From Brevibacterium sp. CCUG 69071 (GTDB lineage Bacteria > Actinomycetota > Actinomycetes > Actinomycetales > Brevibacteriaceae): 64,000 nucleotides of DNA. The translations under genes and the position numbers were made by a program. The notes under the pieces were generated by a model. It was not told the DNA's origin and made no database searches. It saw only the letters and a program-made list of their open reading frames with translations. The stretch spans positions 496,001 to 560,000 of the forward strand of contig NZ_PGFV01000001.1 in NCBI RefSeq assembly GCF_021023135.1, read 5' to 3'. Below are positions 38,881 to 47,441 of this stretch, one piece after another (position 1 is the first letter of the stretch; the number at the start of each line of letters is the position of its first letter).

Positions 38881-38910
38881 ATGTCACCGGACCCGAAAGC
38901 TCGGACATGA
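38881..38910 (+). CDS. Possible 9-residue leader peptide coupled to mrpA
   Basis: ATG 38881 opens a 9-codon frame (MSPDPKART) whose TGA overlaps the mrpA ATG at 38907 in an ATGA arrangement. GAAGGA at 38865-38870 is a fair ribosome site 10 bases upstream, better than anything directly before mrpA. It may couple translation to mrpA, but could also be chance. Confidence 0.35.
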   Translation: MSPDPKART

Positions 38911-41900
38911 TCCTCACGATTCTCGCACTTGCCTCACTCGTCATCCTCACCCCGTTCATCACGCGGCTCTTAGGCCGCGCCAGCGGGTGGCCGCTTGCTG
39001 CCGCCTACCTAGCGACAGCCGCCTTGTTCACCCCCACCGCCGCCGAGGTGATGGCGGGTAAGACTCCCGAATTCTCCGTCCCGTGGATCCCCTCCTTCGG
39101 AGTTGAGCTGGCGCTGCGCGCCGACGGCATCGGCGTTCTCTTCACCTATATCGCCCTCATCATCGGTGCCGTGGTCTTCGTCTATTCGACGGCCTATCTG
39201 TCGCCGGGACGGAACACCAGCTTCTACTGGCTGATGGTGATCTTCACCTTCTCGATGGTCTCCCTGGTGCTCAGCAACGACCTGCTGGTCCTCTTCGTGT
39301 GCTGGGAGCTGACCTCACTGGCCTCCTTCTTCCTCATCGCCCGCTCTGGCTCTCCCGGTCAGGCACCGGCCCTACGTACGATGTTCTTCACCTTCATCGG
39401 CGGACTCAGCCTCCTGGTGGCCACGGGAGTGATCATCGCGGTGACCGGGACGACGAACGTCAACGAGGCGCTCAATTCCTCCGTCTGGACGGGCCAGCCC
39501 GCGGTGACGACATTGGTGGCGGTGCTCATCGCCGTGGCCGGGATGACGAAATCCGCGCAGTTCCCGTTCCATTCGTGGCTGCCCGATGCGATGGCCGCCG
39601 CGACACCGGTTTCGGCCTATCTGCATGCCGCGGCCGTGGTCAAGGCCGGCATCTTCCTGATGATGCGCTTCTCGCCGACGTTCCATGAGACGGCTGCCTG
39701 GAATGCGCTGCTCATCATCGCCGGTCTCCTCACCGCCTGCATCGGCGGATGGTTCGCCCTCAACCAACACGACGTGAAGAAGCTCATGGCCTTCTCCACG
39801 GTCTCGCAGCTGGGCCTCATCACCGCCGTCATCGGAGTCGGCACCGAGGCGGCGATCGCCGCCGCGGCCCTGCATGTGATCGCCCACGCCCTGTTCAAAT
39901 CCGGTCTGTTCATGATGGTCGGCGTCGTCGACCACATTGCCGGCACCCGCGATCTCGCTCGGATCCCGGGCCTCATGCGTCAGGCACCGGGCGCATTCAT
40001 CGTCATGATCATCGGCTGCGCTTCCATGGCGGGCATCCCACCGCTGCTCGGATTCGTGTCGAAGGAGTCACTGTTCACCGCTCTGACCGAGGCCCCGGGC
40101 GGCAGCGGGATCGGCTGGGCCGCGCTCATCGTCGCCGTCGGCGCCTCGGTGCTCACTTTCGCCTACTGCGCCAAGACCGTGTGGGGCTGCTTCATCGACG
40201 GGCGCGACGTGGACCGATCGCAGCTCCACCGCGGTTCCCCGGTGATGCTCACCGCAGCGGGGCTGCCGATCGTGGCCTCCCTGCCGCTGGGGTTCGCTCT
40301 CTTCGTCTTTGACCACCCTCTCGATCGGGTTGTGCGCGCGGCGGTTCCCACCGCCTCGGATTCGGTCCACCTGTCCCTGTGGCACGGGTTCAACGTCGAA
40401 CTGGCCGCCTCGGCGCTGATCATCGTCATCGGCGTGATCCTCATCATCAACCGCTCCCGCGTGTTCGCGTTCTTCCACCGTGCCGCGCCGGGCACCGACG
40501 GCGCTGCCGTCATCGCCGGCATCACCTTCGTTCTTCGCCGCCTCGGCCGCGGCCTCGGCGCATTTGTGCGCCCGATGAATTCCGGACCGTACCTGGCAAC
40601 GTCGCTCGGGGGCCTGGCCCTGCTCGCCCTGGGGGCGATCCCCGCCGTCTATGGGGACCTGCCGCCCTTGCAGGAGGGGCTGTGGCGTCCCGTCGACGTG
40701 GTCGTGCTCGTCCTGACCACCGTTGCGGTGATCGTCGTCTGCACCTCCCATTCGCGGCTGACGACCGTCGTGGCCCTGTCCGCGGTGGGCATCCTCGCCA
40801 CCGTGCAGATCCTGGCGCTCGGTGCCCCCGATGTCACCCTCACCCAGCTTCTGGTCGAGGCGATGACGATCATCGTCATCATGCTCGTGCTGCAGAAGCT
40901 CCCACGTGCGTTCTGGCGGTTCCCGAAGCGGCTTCAGGTTCCCCGGCTGCTCTTCGCCGTCCTCGTCGGTGCCATGGTGACCGGACTCACCCTGGTGCTC
41001 AACGGCCGCCGGGAACGCTCGGATCTGGGCCTGTACTACATCCAGAACGCCCCCGAGATCAGCGGCGGGAGCAACATCGTCAACACCATCCTGGTGGAGT
41101 TCCGTGCCCTCGACACCCTCGGTGAGCTCACGGTCCTCGGTATGGCCGGAATCGCCATCGTCGCGGTGATGTCGACGGTCAAGGACAAGTTCATCGACCC
41201 ACCGGCTGAGAACATCCCCGAACCACCCCGACAGGCATGGGTGTCGATCCGTCCAAAGGGCTCGACGGCCTACCGGGCCGTGCACGAAGCCTGGCCGAAC
41301 GTGATCCCTCTGCAGCTGACGATCAAGGTGCTCGGGCCGCTGCTGGCAGCGTCCTCGCTGGTCATCTTCTGGCGCGGGCACAACTCGCCCGGCGGCGGCT
41401 TCATCGCCGCGCTGGTCGGCTCTGCGATCATCGGCCTGGCCTATCTGTCGACGGCGAAGGACCGGGCCATCGGTCCGCCGCGTGCCCCGCTCTACCTCAT
41501 CGGCAGCGGTGTCGCCACCGCCGTGGTCACGGGAATCATCGGGCTTCTCTTCGCCGGGTCCTTCCTCAAACCCCTGCATACGGAGTTCGCGGGACAGCAC
41601 TGGACGACGTCGATGCTCTTCGACGTCGGCGTCTATCTGGCCGTCCTCGGGCTCATCCTCCTGTCCTTCAACCTCCTCGGCGTCTCTGATTCCGCAGCCA
41701 CGCCTGCCGGAGACGATGTGCTCACCAACGGCATCATCCGCCGCGACGTCGAACGCACCCGTGAACGCGCCGACGAGCTGCTCTACGGCGAACTGCGCGG
41801 ACCGATGGACGCGATCCGGGGAGAGCGTCCGGAGCGGGAGCGTCGCGTGCGGAACTCCGACGCGGACGAGAAGGTGCGGGCGTCCTCGACGCACATCCTC

Positions 41901-41978
41901 GACGGCGATGCCCCGCCGGATGCCCAGGGCTCCGACGACCTGTCCACCGAATCCGCCGAGCAGGAGGGAAGCCGATGA
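38907..41978 (+). CDS. mrpA: Na+/H+ antiporter subunit A, fused A+B
   Basis: A 1023-residue membrane protein of more than twenty helices. The N-terminal half is a NuoL-like proton channel domain (VCWELTSLASFFLI; SAQFPFHSWLPDAM; the membrane lysine in AAAVVKAGIFL). A DUF4040/MrpA C-terminal region follows (about 620-790). The last third (about 800-945, FWRGHNSPGGGFIAALVGSAI) is an MrpB domain, so no separate mrpB exists. A charged, Asp/Glu-rich cytoplasmic tail of about 75 residues ends the protein. ATG 38907 precedes the first helix. It is the first of six overlapping mrp genes. Confidence 0.95.
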   Translation: MILTILALASLVILTPFITRLLGRASGWPLAAAYLATAALFTPTAAEVMAGKTPEFSVPWIPSFGVELALRADGIGVLFTYIALIIGAVVFVYSTAYLSPGRNTSFYWLMVIFTFSMVSLVLSNDLLVLFVCWELTSLASFFLIARSGSPGQAPALRTMFFTFIGGLSLLVATGVIIAVTGTTNVNEALNSSVWTGQPAVTTLVAVLIAVAGMTKSAQFPFHSWLPDAMAAATPVSAYLHAAAVVKAGIFLMMRFSPTFHETAAWNALLIIAGLLTACIGGWFALNQHDVKKLMAFSTVSQLGLITAVIGVGTEAAIAAAALHVIAHALFKSGLFMMVGVVDHIAGTRDLARIPGLMRQAPGAFIVMIIGCASMAGIPPLLGFVSKESLFTALTEAPGGSGIGWAALIVAVGASVLTFAYCAKTVWGCFIDGRDVDRSQLHRGSPVMLTAAGLPIVASLPLGFALFVFDHPLDRVVRAAVPTASDSVHLSLWHGFNVELAASALIIVIGVILIINRSRVFAFFHRAAPGTDGAAVIAGITFVLRRLGRGLGAFVRPMNSGPYLATSLGGLALLALGAIPAVYGDLPPLQEGLWRPVDVVVLVLTTVAVIVVCTSHSRLTTVVALSAVGILATVQILALGAPDVTLTQLLVEAMTIIVIMLVLQKLPRAFWRFPKRLQVPRLLFAVLVGAMVTGLTLVLNGRRERSDLGLYYIQNAPEISGGSNIVNTILVEFRALDTLGELTVLGMAGIAIVAVMSTVKDKFIDPPAENIPEPPRQAWVSIRPKGSTAYRAVHEAWPNVIPLQLTIKVLGPLLAASSLVIFWRGHNSPGGGFIAALVGSAIIGLAYLSTAKDRAIGPPRAPLYLIGSGVATAVVTGIIGLLFAGSFLKPLHTEFAGQHWTTSMLFDVGVYLAVLGLILLSFNLLGVSDSAATPAGDDVLTNGIIRRDVERTRERADELLYGELRGPMDAIRGERPERERRVRNSDADEKVRASSTHILDGDAPPDAQGSDDLSTESAEQEGSR

Positions 41979-42307
41979 TCCTCGCTCTCACGATCGGCGT
42001 CCTCACCACTGGCGGCGTCTACCTCATGATGCAGCGGTCGATGGTCAGGGGAGTGTTCGGACTGACGTTGATCTCCCACGCCGCGAACTTCATTCTGCTC
42101 TCCGCCGGAGTCGGCGCGTGGCGGGTCGAACCGCTCAGCGATCGCGGTGACCAGTCGCTGGCAGCCGATCCGCTGCCGCAGGCCTTCGTGCTCACGGCGA
42201 TCGTCATCACCCTGGCGGTGACGATCTTCATGCTCGCCCTCGCCGTGCTCGGACATGACGACGATCAGAAACGGGCACCCGAGACCGGGGAGGAGCGCGA
42301 CTCATGA
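41975..42307 (+). CDS. mrpC: Na+/H+ antiporter subunit C
   Basis: A 110-residue, three-helix NuoK-like subunit (GVYLMMQRSMVRGVFGLTLI; AFVLTAIVITLAVTIFMLAL). It overlaps mrpA and mrpD by 4 bases each. Confidence 0.95.
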   Translation: MILALTIGVLTTGGVYLMMQRSMVRGVFGLTLISHAANFILLSAGVGAWRVEPLSDRGDQSLAADPLPQAFVLTAIVITLAVTIFMLALAVLGHDDDQKRAPETGEERDS

Positions 42308-43821
42308 ACCCTGCACTCCTGCTCCTGCTCATCGGTGTGCCGCTGCTCGCCTCGGCGCTGAGCGTGCTCATCACCTCCCGCACCTTCGACCGTATTCTGC
42401 TGCTGGCCGCCCCTAGCTTCGTCGGTCTCTCCGGCGTCGGACTTCTGCTGATGCACCGGACGCAGCCCGTCATCGCCCACTCGGTCGGCGGCTATGTTCC
42501 CGGCCTGGCGATCCCCTTCGTCTCCGACACGTTCACTGCGCTGATGCTGGTGCTGACCTCACTCATCGCGGTGATCAGCGCGGTCTTCCTCATCACGACC
42601 GGTGAGGACCAGTATCGGTTCGTGCCGGCGCTGATCCTCATGATGCTCACCGGCGTGTACGGAGCACTGCTGACCGGTGACCTCTTCAACTTCTTCGTCT
42701 TCGTCGAGGTCATGGTCCTGCCGGCCTATGCGCTCATCGCGGTCACCGGAACCTGGCGCCGCCTCGGCGTGGGCCGGATGTACGTCATGGTCAACCTGCT
42801 GACCTCGACGATCCTGCTCATCGGAGTCGGATTCGTCTACGGTGCCACCGGCACGGTCAACCTCGCCGTGCTCGCCGACATGGGCACTCCCACCGGTCAG
42901 GGAGCCCTGGCCCTGGGCGTGGTGCTGCTGGCACTGATCATCAAGGCCGGTGGCGCACCCTTCCACGGCTGGCTGGTGCGCAGCTATCCGAACACCTCGG
43001 CGGGGATGATGTCTCTGTTCTCCGGTCTGCATTCGAAGGTCGCGCTCTATGCGATCTACCGGATCTACACCACCGTCTACGGGGAACCGGCGCCGTGGGT
43101 GAACGTCATCGTGATCATCGCGGTCGTGAGCATCCTGCTCGGCTCCCTGTCCGGCTTCGGCCAGATCCGCGTCCGCAACGTCCTCGCCTTCCAGATGACT
43201 GCGGGGGTCGGGCACATCCTGCTCGGTGTGACGCTCCTGTCCACGGCTGCGCTCGGGGCCGGTGCCTTCTACATGGTCCACCACATGGTCACGATGGCGG
43301 GACTGCTGCTCATCATGGGAGCCGTGGAGCAGACCTACGGGACCGGATCCTTCAAGAAGCTCTCCGGACTCGCGGGACGGGAACGCTGGGCCAGCGTGCT
43401 GATGATCCTCGGCCTGTTCTCCCTCATCGGTCTGCCGCCGACCTCGGGACTGTGGGGGAAGGTCGGTCTGATCACCGCCGCCACGGCGAGCGGGAACGGC
43501 CTCGCCTGGGCATTGGTCTCGGCCATCGTCATCGGTGCACTCGTGTCGCTGTTGGCCCTGCAGCGGACCTGGCGGAACACCTTCTGGGGGCCGCCCATGC
43601 AGACCTATCGCCCCGATTCGGCGGAGACGGGACGAGCACCGGCCGAACCGATCATGCGCAGCGTGCGGATTCCGGCACGGCTGCTGGTCCCGGGCACCGT
43701 GATGATCGCACTGTCCGTGGCGATCTTCGTCTATCCGGAGCCGCTGCTCGAGATCACCCGCCGCGCCGCCGAAGGGCTCATCGACCACAGTGACTACATC
43801 GAGGCGGTGACCCGACCATGA
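42304..43821 (+). CDS. mrpD: Na+/H+ antiporter subunit D
   Basis: A 505-residue NuoN/NuoL-like membrane subunit with about fourteen helices, including the lysine-bearing IIKAGGAPFHGWL and the motif GVGHILLGVTLLS. It is part of the proton path of the Mrp complex. It overlaps both neighbours by 4 bases. Confidence 0.95.
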   Translation: MNPALLLLLIGVPLLASALSVLITSRTFDRILLLAAPSFVGLSGVGLLLMHRTQPVIAHSVGGYVPGLAIPFVSDTFTALMLVLTSLIAVISAVFLITTGEDQYRFVPALILMMLTGVYGALLTGDLFNFFVFVEVMVLPAYALIAVTGTWRRLGVGRMYVMVNLLTSTILLIGVGFVYGATGTVNLAVLADMGTPTGQGALALGVVLLALIIKAGGAPFHGWLVRSYPNTSAGMMSLFSGLHSKVALYAIYRIYTTVYGEPAPWVNVIVIIAVVSILLGSLSGFGQIRVRNVLAFQMTAGVGHILLGVTLLSTAALGAGAFYMVHHMVTMAGLLLIMGAVEQTYGTGSFKKLSGLAGRERWASVLMILGLFSLIGLPPTSGLWGKVGLITAATASGNGLAWALVSAIVIGALVSLLALQRTWRNTFWGPPMQTYRPDSAETGRAPAEPIMRSVRIPARLLVPGTVMIALSVAIFVYPEPLLEITRRAAEGLIDHSDYIEAVTRP

Positions 43822-44219
43822 TGCGTCTCATCCACGGCATCTCCTACGTCGCCTACATCCTGTGGGCGATCGTCACCGGCTCATTCACCATCGCCTCCCG
43901 ACTCTTCGTCTTGCGTGAGGCCTATGCCCGACCGATGATCGTCGAGCTGCCGCTGCGCTGTGCCACCGACCTCGAGGTGACGCTGTTCGCCTCGTCGATC
44001 ACCATCACTCCCGGGACCCTGGTGACCGCGATTGCGTCGGGCACCGCGACACAGCCGCCGGCGCTGTTCGTCCATGCCCTGTTCGAAGACTCCGAGGAAT
44101 CGGCGCTGGAGGGCCTCATCGCTATGGAATCGCGGCTGCTGGCGATGACGCGCGGACGCGCCCCGCGAGCGGCGAGCCGGGACCTCGAGACTGACGCATC
44201 CGAAGGAGGCACCCGATGA
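43818..44219 (+). CDS. mrpE: Na+/H+ antiporter subunit E
   Basis: A 133-residue subunit with two N-terminal helices and the family segment LFASSITITPGTLVT. It overlaps mrpD and mrpF by 4 bases each. Confidence 0.93.
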   Translation: MMRLIHGISYVAYILWAIVTGSFTIASRLFVLREAYARPMIVELPLRCATDLEVTLFASSITITPGTLVTAIASGTATQPPALFVHALFEDSEESALEGLIAMESRLLAMTRGRAPRAASRDLETDASEGGTR

Positions 44220-44476
44220 ACATCGTCGTCAGCATCTGCATCGTCATCCTCGCCGCCGCGATCATCCTCGGCCTCATCCGCGTCCTGACCGTGAAGGATC
44301 TGGGATCGCGGGCGATCGTCAGTGACCTCGTCTACTTCTCGGCGATCGGGATCCTCACGATGATCGGCATCGCGGTCTCGTCCTCGATCGTTCTCGACGT
44401 GATCTTCCTGTCCTCGATGGTCGGCATCCTCGCCACCGTGGCACTCTCGCGGATCCTCACAAGGGGGCATCGCTGA
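44216..44476 (+). CDS. mrpF: Na+/H+ antiporter subunit F
   Basis: An 86-residue, three-helix subunit (ICIVILAAAIILGLIRVL; MIGIAVSSSIVLDVIFLSSM). Its stop codon shares one base with the mrpG start (TGATG). Confidence 0.93.
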   Translation: MNIVVSICIVILAAAIILGLIRVLTVKDLGSRAIVSDLVYFSAIGILTMIGIAVSSSIVLDVIFLSSMVGILATVALSRILTRGHR

Positions 44477-44862
44477 TGAACGATGTTGTGGCTGCCGTGC
44501 TCGTCGGGATCTTCGGAATCACCGGCTCCCTGATCATGCTCGCCTCGGCGATCGCGATGTTCCGCGTCAGAGACGCACTCTCGCGCATCAACGCCTTCTC
44601 CCCGGCGACAGGACTCGGGATGCCGTTCATCGTCATCGCGGCCTATGTCTACGACCTGCATTCCAGCGGATTCTCGTGGGGGTCGCTGCTCATGGCTGTG
44701 GTGGCGCTGCTGTGTCTGATCATCGTGTCGTCCGTGGCCAGCAATACGCTCTCGCGCTCGGCCGTGCTCTCCGGCCAGCCGATCCATCGCAAGACTTCGC
44801 CGAATCGGCTGGCCCAGCCGCCGGCGGGCGTGATCGACGAAGCCGAGCGCTCCGAAGACTGA
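44476..44862 (+). CDS. mrpG: Na+/H+ antiporter subunit G
   Basis: A 128-residue, three-helix subunit (GIFGITGSLIMLASAIAMFRVRDALSRI). It is the last gene of mrpA(B)CDEFG. It is convergent with alkB with only 15 bases between, so no separate terminator is visible. Confidence 0.93.
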   Translation: MNDVVAAVLVGIFGITGSLIMLASAIAMFRVRDALSRINAFSPATGLGMPFIVIAAYVYDLHSSGFSWGSLLMAVVALLCLIIVSSVASNTLSRSAVLSGQPIHRKTSPNRLAQPPAGVIDEAERSED

Positions 44863-44877
44863 AGACGGATGCCGGAC

Positions 44878-45600
44878 TCAGTCCCGGCCGGTGGTGCGCA
44901 TGGTGATGTTGATCCTGCCCCCGCCGAGGTGGCTGAGCCGACCGTGGTCCGGTGCGGTTCCCGGGAGGATCTTGGTGACTCCGTGGTAGGCGAAGCGCGC
45001 GGGTCCGCCGAAGACGAAGGCATCGCCGCTGGCCAGCCGGATGTCCTCGTAGGGTCTGTTGCGTGACTCCGAATTGCCGAACCGGAAGATGCAGGTGTCG
45101 CCGAGGGAGAGTGATACGACCGGTGCCGGATCGTATTCGTCCTTGTCCTGGTGCATGCCCATCTTCGCGGTCTCGTCGTAGTAGTTCACGAGCGCGACGT
45201 CCGGTTCGTAATCGGAGGCAGTGAGGCCCCACACCGAGGCGGCCGAGCCAGGTTGGTCGTCGTCCCGGGCGACCGCCTCGGCGGCGGAATCGATGACCTG
45301 TCGACCCAGCCTGGTCATCCAGTCCGGGAAAGGGAGAACGGTCTCGTTATTGACGTCGCGGGCCCTGCGGTCATAGGCCCCGGGGCGCCAGTGCCAGCCG
45401 AGTCCGATTGTCTTCACGCTCATCGGGTGGCCGCCGATGCGGGTCGAATGAGCGGGTACGGGCCCGGCCTGCCACTGTGACCAACGCGCGATGATCCATT
45501 CCTGCGCACGCTCGTCGAGGTACCCGGGCAGCCACACGGCACCGGGGAAGACGAGGCGGGGACGCCTCTCGAAGGCCTCGTCGGCGAAGAGGGAGTCCAC
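44878..45600 (-). CDS. alkB: AlkB-type 2-oxoglutarate/Fe(II) DNA repair dioxygenase
   Basis: A 240-residue enzyme with iron ligands His150 and Asp152 (MHQDKDE) and His206 (AYHGV), and the 2-oxoglutarate arginines Arg229 and Arg235 (RINITMRTT). It has the NYYDETAKMG loop and the specificity region of AlkB. It oxidatively removes methyl groups from 1-methyladenine and 3-methylcytosine. The start is GTG 45600, three bases after the stop of the ferredoxin reductase gene, so the two form an operon. Two other alkylation-repair genes occur at 62-64 kb. Confidence 0.93.
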   Translation of the reverse strand: MDSLFADEAFERRPRLVFPGAVWLPGYLDERAQEWIIARWSQWQAGPVPAHSTRIGGHPMSVKTIGLGWHWRPGAYDRRARDVNNETVLPFPDWMTRLGRQVIDSAAEAVARDDDQPGSAASVWGLTASDYEPDVALVNYYDETAKMGMHQDKDEYDPAPVVSLSLGDTCIFRFGNSESRNRPYEDIRLASGDAFVFGGPARFAYHGVTKILPGTAPDHGRLSHLGGGRINITMRTTGRD

Positions 45601-45603
45601 TGC

Positions 45604-46812
45604 TCAGAGTTCTGAGATCTCGATGCTCTCGTCCTGCAGACGTGCCGCCGAGACTTCTTTGCCGATGAGTGCGCGCAGCTCGTCGCTGTAGTCCCAGATG
45701 TTGACATTCATGGCTGCGGTGACGCGACCGGCTCGGGTCCAGAAGGCGATGAACTCACCGCTGGACCTGTCGCCGCGGATGACGACATCGTCGTCTGCGC
45801 TGCCGTGGCCGACGTACTCCATGCCGAGGTCGTACTGGTCGGTGTAGAAGTACGGCTGCCAATCGTAGGACTTGGTCCCCCCGGTGATGGTGGAGGCGGC
45901 GACCTCGGCCTGCCGGACGGCATTGTCCCAGTGTTCGACGCGCAGACGCTCGTCGAGAAGGCTGTTGTGGGCCTTCGCGATGTCGCCGATCGCGAGGATC
46001 GTCGGTTCACTGGTGCGCATCTGCTCGTCGACGATGATGCCGCCATCGACGTAGAGTCCCGCCGCGGCGGCGAGTTCGACGGTGGGATCGGCGCCGATGC
46101 CGACCACGACGAGGTCGGCCGGGACGCTGCCGGCGCTGGTTTCGACGGCTTCGACGGCAGAGTCGCCGGTGAAGGCGGTGGTTTCGGCGTCGGCCAGGAA
46201 TTCGACCCCGTTGGCCCGATGGAGATCCTCGAAGTGCTGACCGAGCTCATCACCGAGGACGGATTTGAGCGGCGGAGCCGAATGCAGGATCACGGTGACA
46301 TCGCAGTCCTTGGACCTGGCCGCCGCGGCGACCTCGAGTCCGATCCACCCGCCGCCGATGATCGCGACCTTCTTTCCCCGGCCGAACTGAGACCGGATCG
46401 CGATTGCGTCGCCGGCGTCCCTGAGGGTGTGGATGTTGCCGAGGTTCTCACCCGGCACATCGAGCGTGCGGGGAGTCGAACCGGTGGCGAGGATCGCCTG
46501 CCCGTAGCTCAACGTCTCACCGTTATTGAGAGTCACGGTCCGGTTCTTCGGATCCAGGCCGGTGGCGGTGGTCCCGAAGAAGGTCGTGACATCGTGGTCG
46601 GGGTACCAGTTCTCGCCCCGCAGAGCCGAATCGGCCGGATCGCTGTCCTCGAGCATGACCTTCTTCGACAGGTCGGGTCGATAGTACGGTGCTGTAGGGT
46701 CGGCGCCGACGAGGGCGATCGAGGAGGCGTACCCGCCTTCCCGCAGTGATTCGACGACGGTTCCACCGCCGATTCCTGCTCCGATGATGACAGTTCCGAA
46801 TTCCTGAGTCAT
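45604..46812 (-). CDS. FAD-dependent ferredoxin/rubredoxin reductase-like oxidoreductase
   Basis: A 402-residue flavoprotein with the FAD motif GAGIGGG near the start, the YRPDLSKK segment, ATGSTPR, the NAD motif GGGWIGLEVAAAARS and the second FAD motif AIGDIA. A C-terminal reductase domain (about 320-402) follows. It fits the ferredoxin reductases that serve cytochrome P450 or dioxygenase systems, but no ferredoxin is encoded next to it. ATG 46812 has GGAAGGA 6 bases upstream. alkB follows after 3 bases. Confidence 0.9.
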   Translation of the reverse strand: MTQEFGTVIIGAGIGGGTVVESLREGGYASSIALVGADPTAPYYRPDLSKKVMLEDSDPADSALRGENWYPDHDVTTFFGTTATGLDPKNRTVTLNNGETLSYGQAILATGSTPRTLDVPGENLGNIHTLRDAGDAIAIRSQFGRGKKVAIIGGGWIGLEVAAAARSKDCDVTVILHSAPPLKSVLGDELGQHFEDLHRANGVEFLADAETTAFTGDSAVEAVETSAGSVPADLVVVGIGADPTVELAAAAGLYVDGGIIVDEQMRTSEPTILAIGDIAKAHNSLLDERLRVEHWDNAVRQAEVAASTITGGTKSYDWQPYFYTDQYDLGMEYVGHGSADDDVVIRGDRSSGEFIAFWTRAGRVTAAMNVNIWDYSDELRALIGKEVSAARLQDESIEISEL

Positions 46813-46902
46813 TGCCAGTCCTTCCTCGAGGGGGATTTCTCCCAGCCTGTACCGACCTGAGCCGTTCGTCAAACGCCGCGGCGAACTTCGCTTCCTCTCG
46901 TT

Positions 46903-46932
46903 TTGTGTCGAACAGTGCTCCCGGCGTAAAGT
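46903..46932 (+). promoter_or_regulatory. Promoter of tRNA-Ala
   Basis: TTGTGT (46903-46908), an 18-base spacer and TAAAGT (46927-46932), 11 bases before the tRNA gene. Confidence 0.65.
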
Positions 46933-46943
46933 GAGAGACGGAA

Positions 46944-47016
46944 GGGGCTTTAGCTCAGTTGGTAGAGCGTTTCGTTCGCAATGAAAAGGTCAGGGGTTCG
47001 ATTCCCCTAAGCTCCA
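46944..47016 (+). tRNA. tRNA-Ala (anticodon CGC)
   Basis: The acceptor stem GGGGCTT/AAGCTCC has one wobble. The D arm is TAGCTCAGTTGG, the anticodon loop TTCGCAA with anticodon CGC, and the T arm is GGGGTTCGATTCCCC. The discriminator is A. CCA is not encoded, unlike the other two tRNAs in the window. It reads GCG codons. Confidence 0.95.
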
Positions 47017-47065
47017 CAATCGGTCGCCTGCGACCACCGACGAATCGGGCAGAGGTGCATTCGAA

Positions 47066-47422
47066 GTGAGAACGCGGACAGCTGTCATGGCGGGTCTGCT
47101 GGGTCTCTCGAGCGCCGTTCACTTCTCTCGTCCCCGCGTCTTCGACGCGATCGTACCGCCCGGACTGGGCAGCCCACGGAACTGGACCTATGTCAGCGGT
47201 GCCGCCGAACTCGGCTGCGCGCTGCTGCTGGCAGTCCCGCGCACGCGCAGGCTCGGAGGTGCCGCATCCGCAGCGCTGATGGTCGGAGTCTTCCCGGCGA
47301 ACATCTACACCGTGGTCAAGCACTGGGAGGAGCCCAGGGCGCGTGCAATCTCCCTGGCTCGGCTGCCTCTGCAGATTCCTCTCGTGTGGCTGCCGGCGAG
47401 CATCGCCGCCGGCCGCGGATGA
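47066..47422 (+). CDS. DoxX-like membrane protein
   Basis: A 118-residue protein with four hydrophobic segments and the DoxX-family pattern: HFSRPRVFDAIVPPGL, YVSGAAELGCALLLAVP and VFPANIYTVVKHWEEP. The role of these small membrane proteins is not well defined; some act with oxidoreductases. GTG 47066 has AGAGG 9 bases upstream. It lies just after tRNA-Ala and is convergent with helR. Confidence 0.75.
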   Translation: MRTRTAVMAGLLGLSSAVHFSRPRVFDAIVPPGLGSPRNWTYVSGAAELGCALLLAVPRTRRLGGAASAALMVGVFPANIYTVVKHWEEPRARAISLARLPLQIPLVWLPASIAAGRG

Positions 47423-47441
47423 CCCCGCGACTGACCTCTTC

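Noticed and set aside
40068..41894. A 608-codon minus-strand frame across mrpA
   Set aside because: mrpA is unambiguous; the antisense product is a Gly/Asp/Arg/His-rich shadow.
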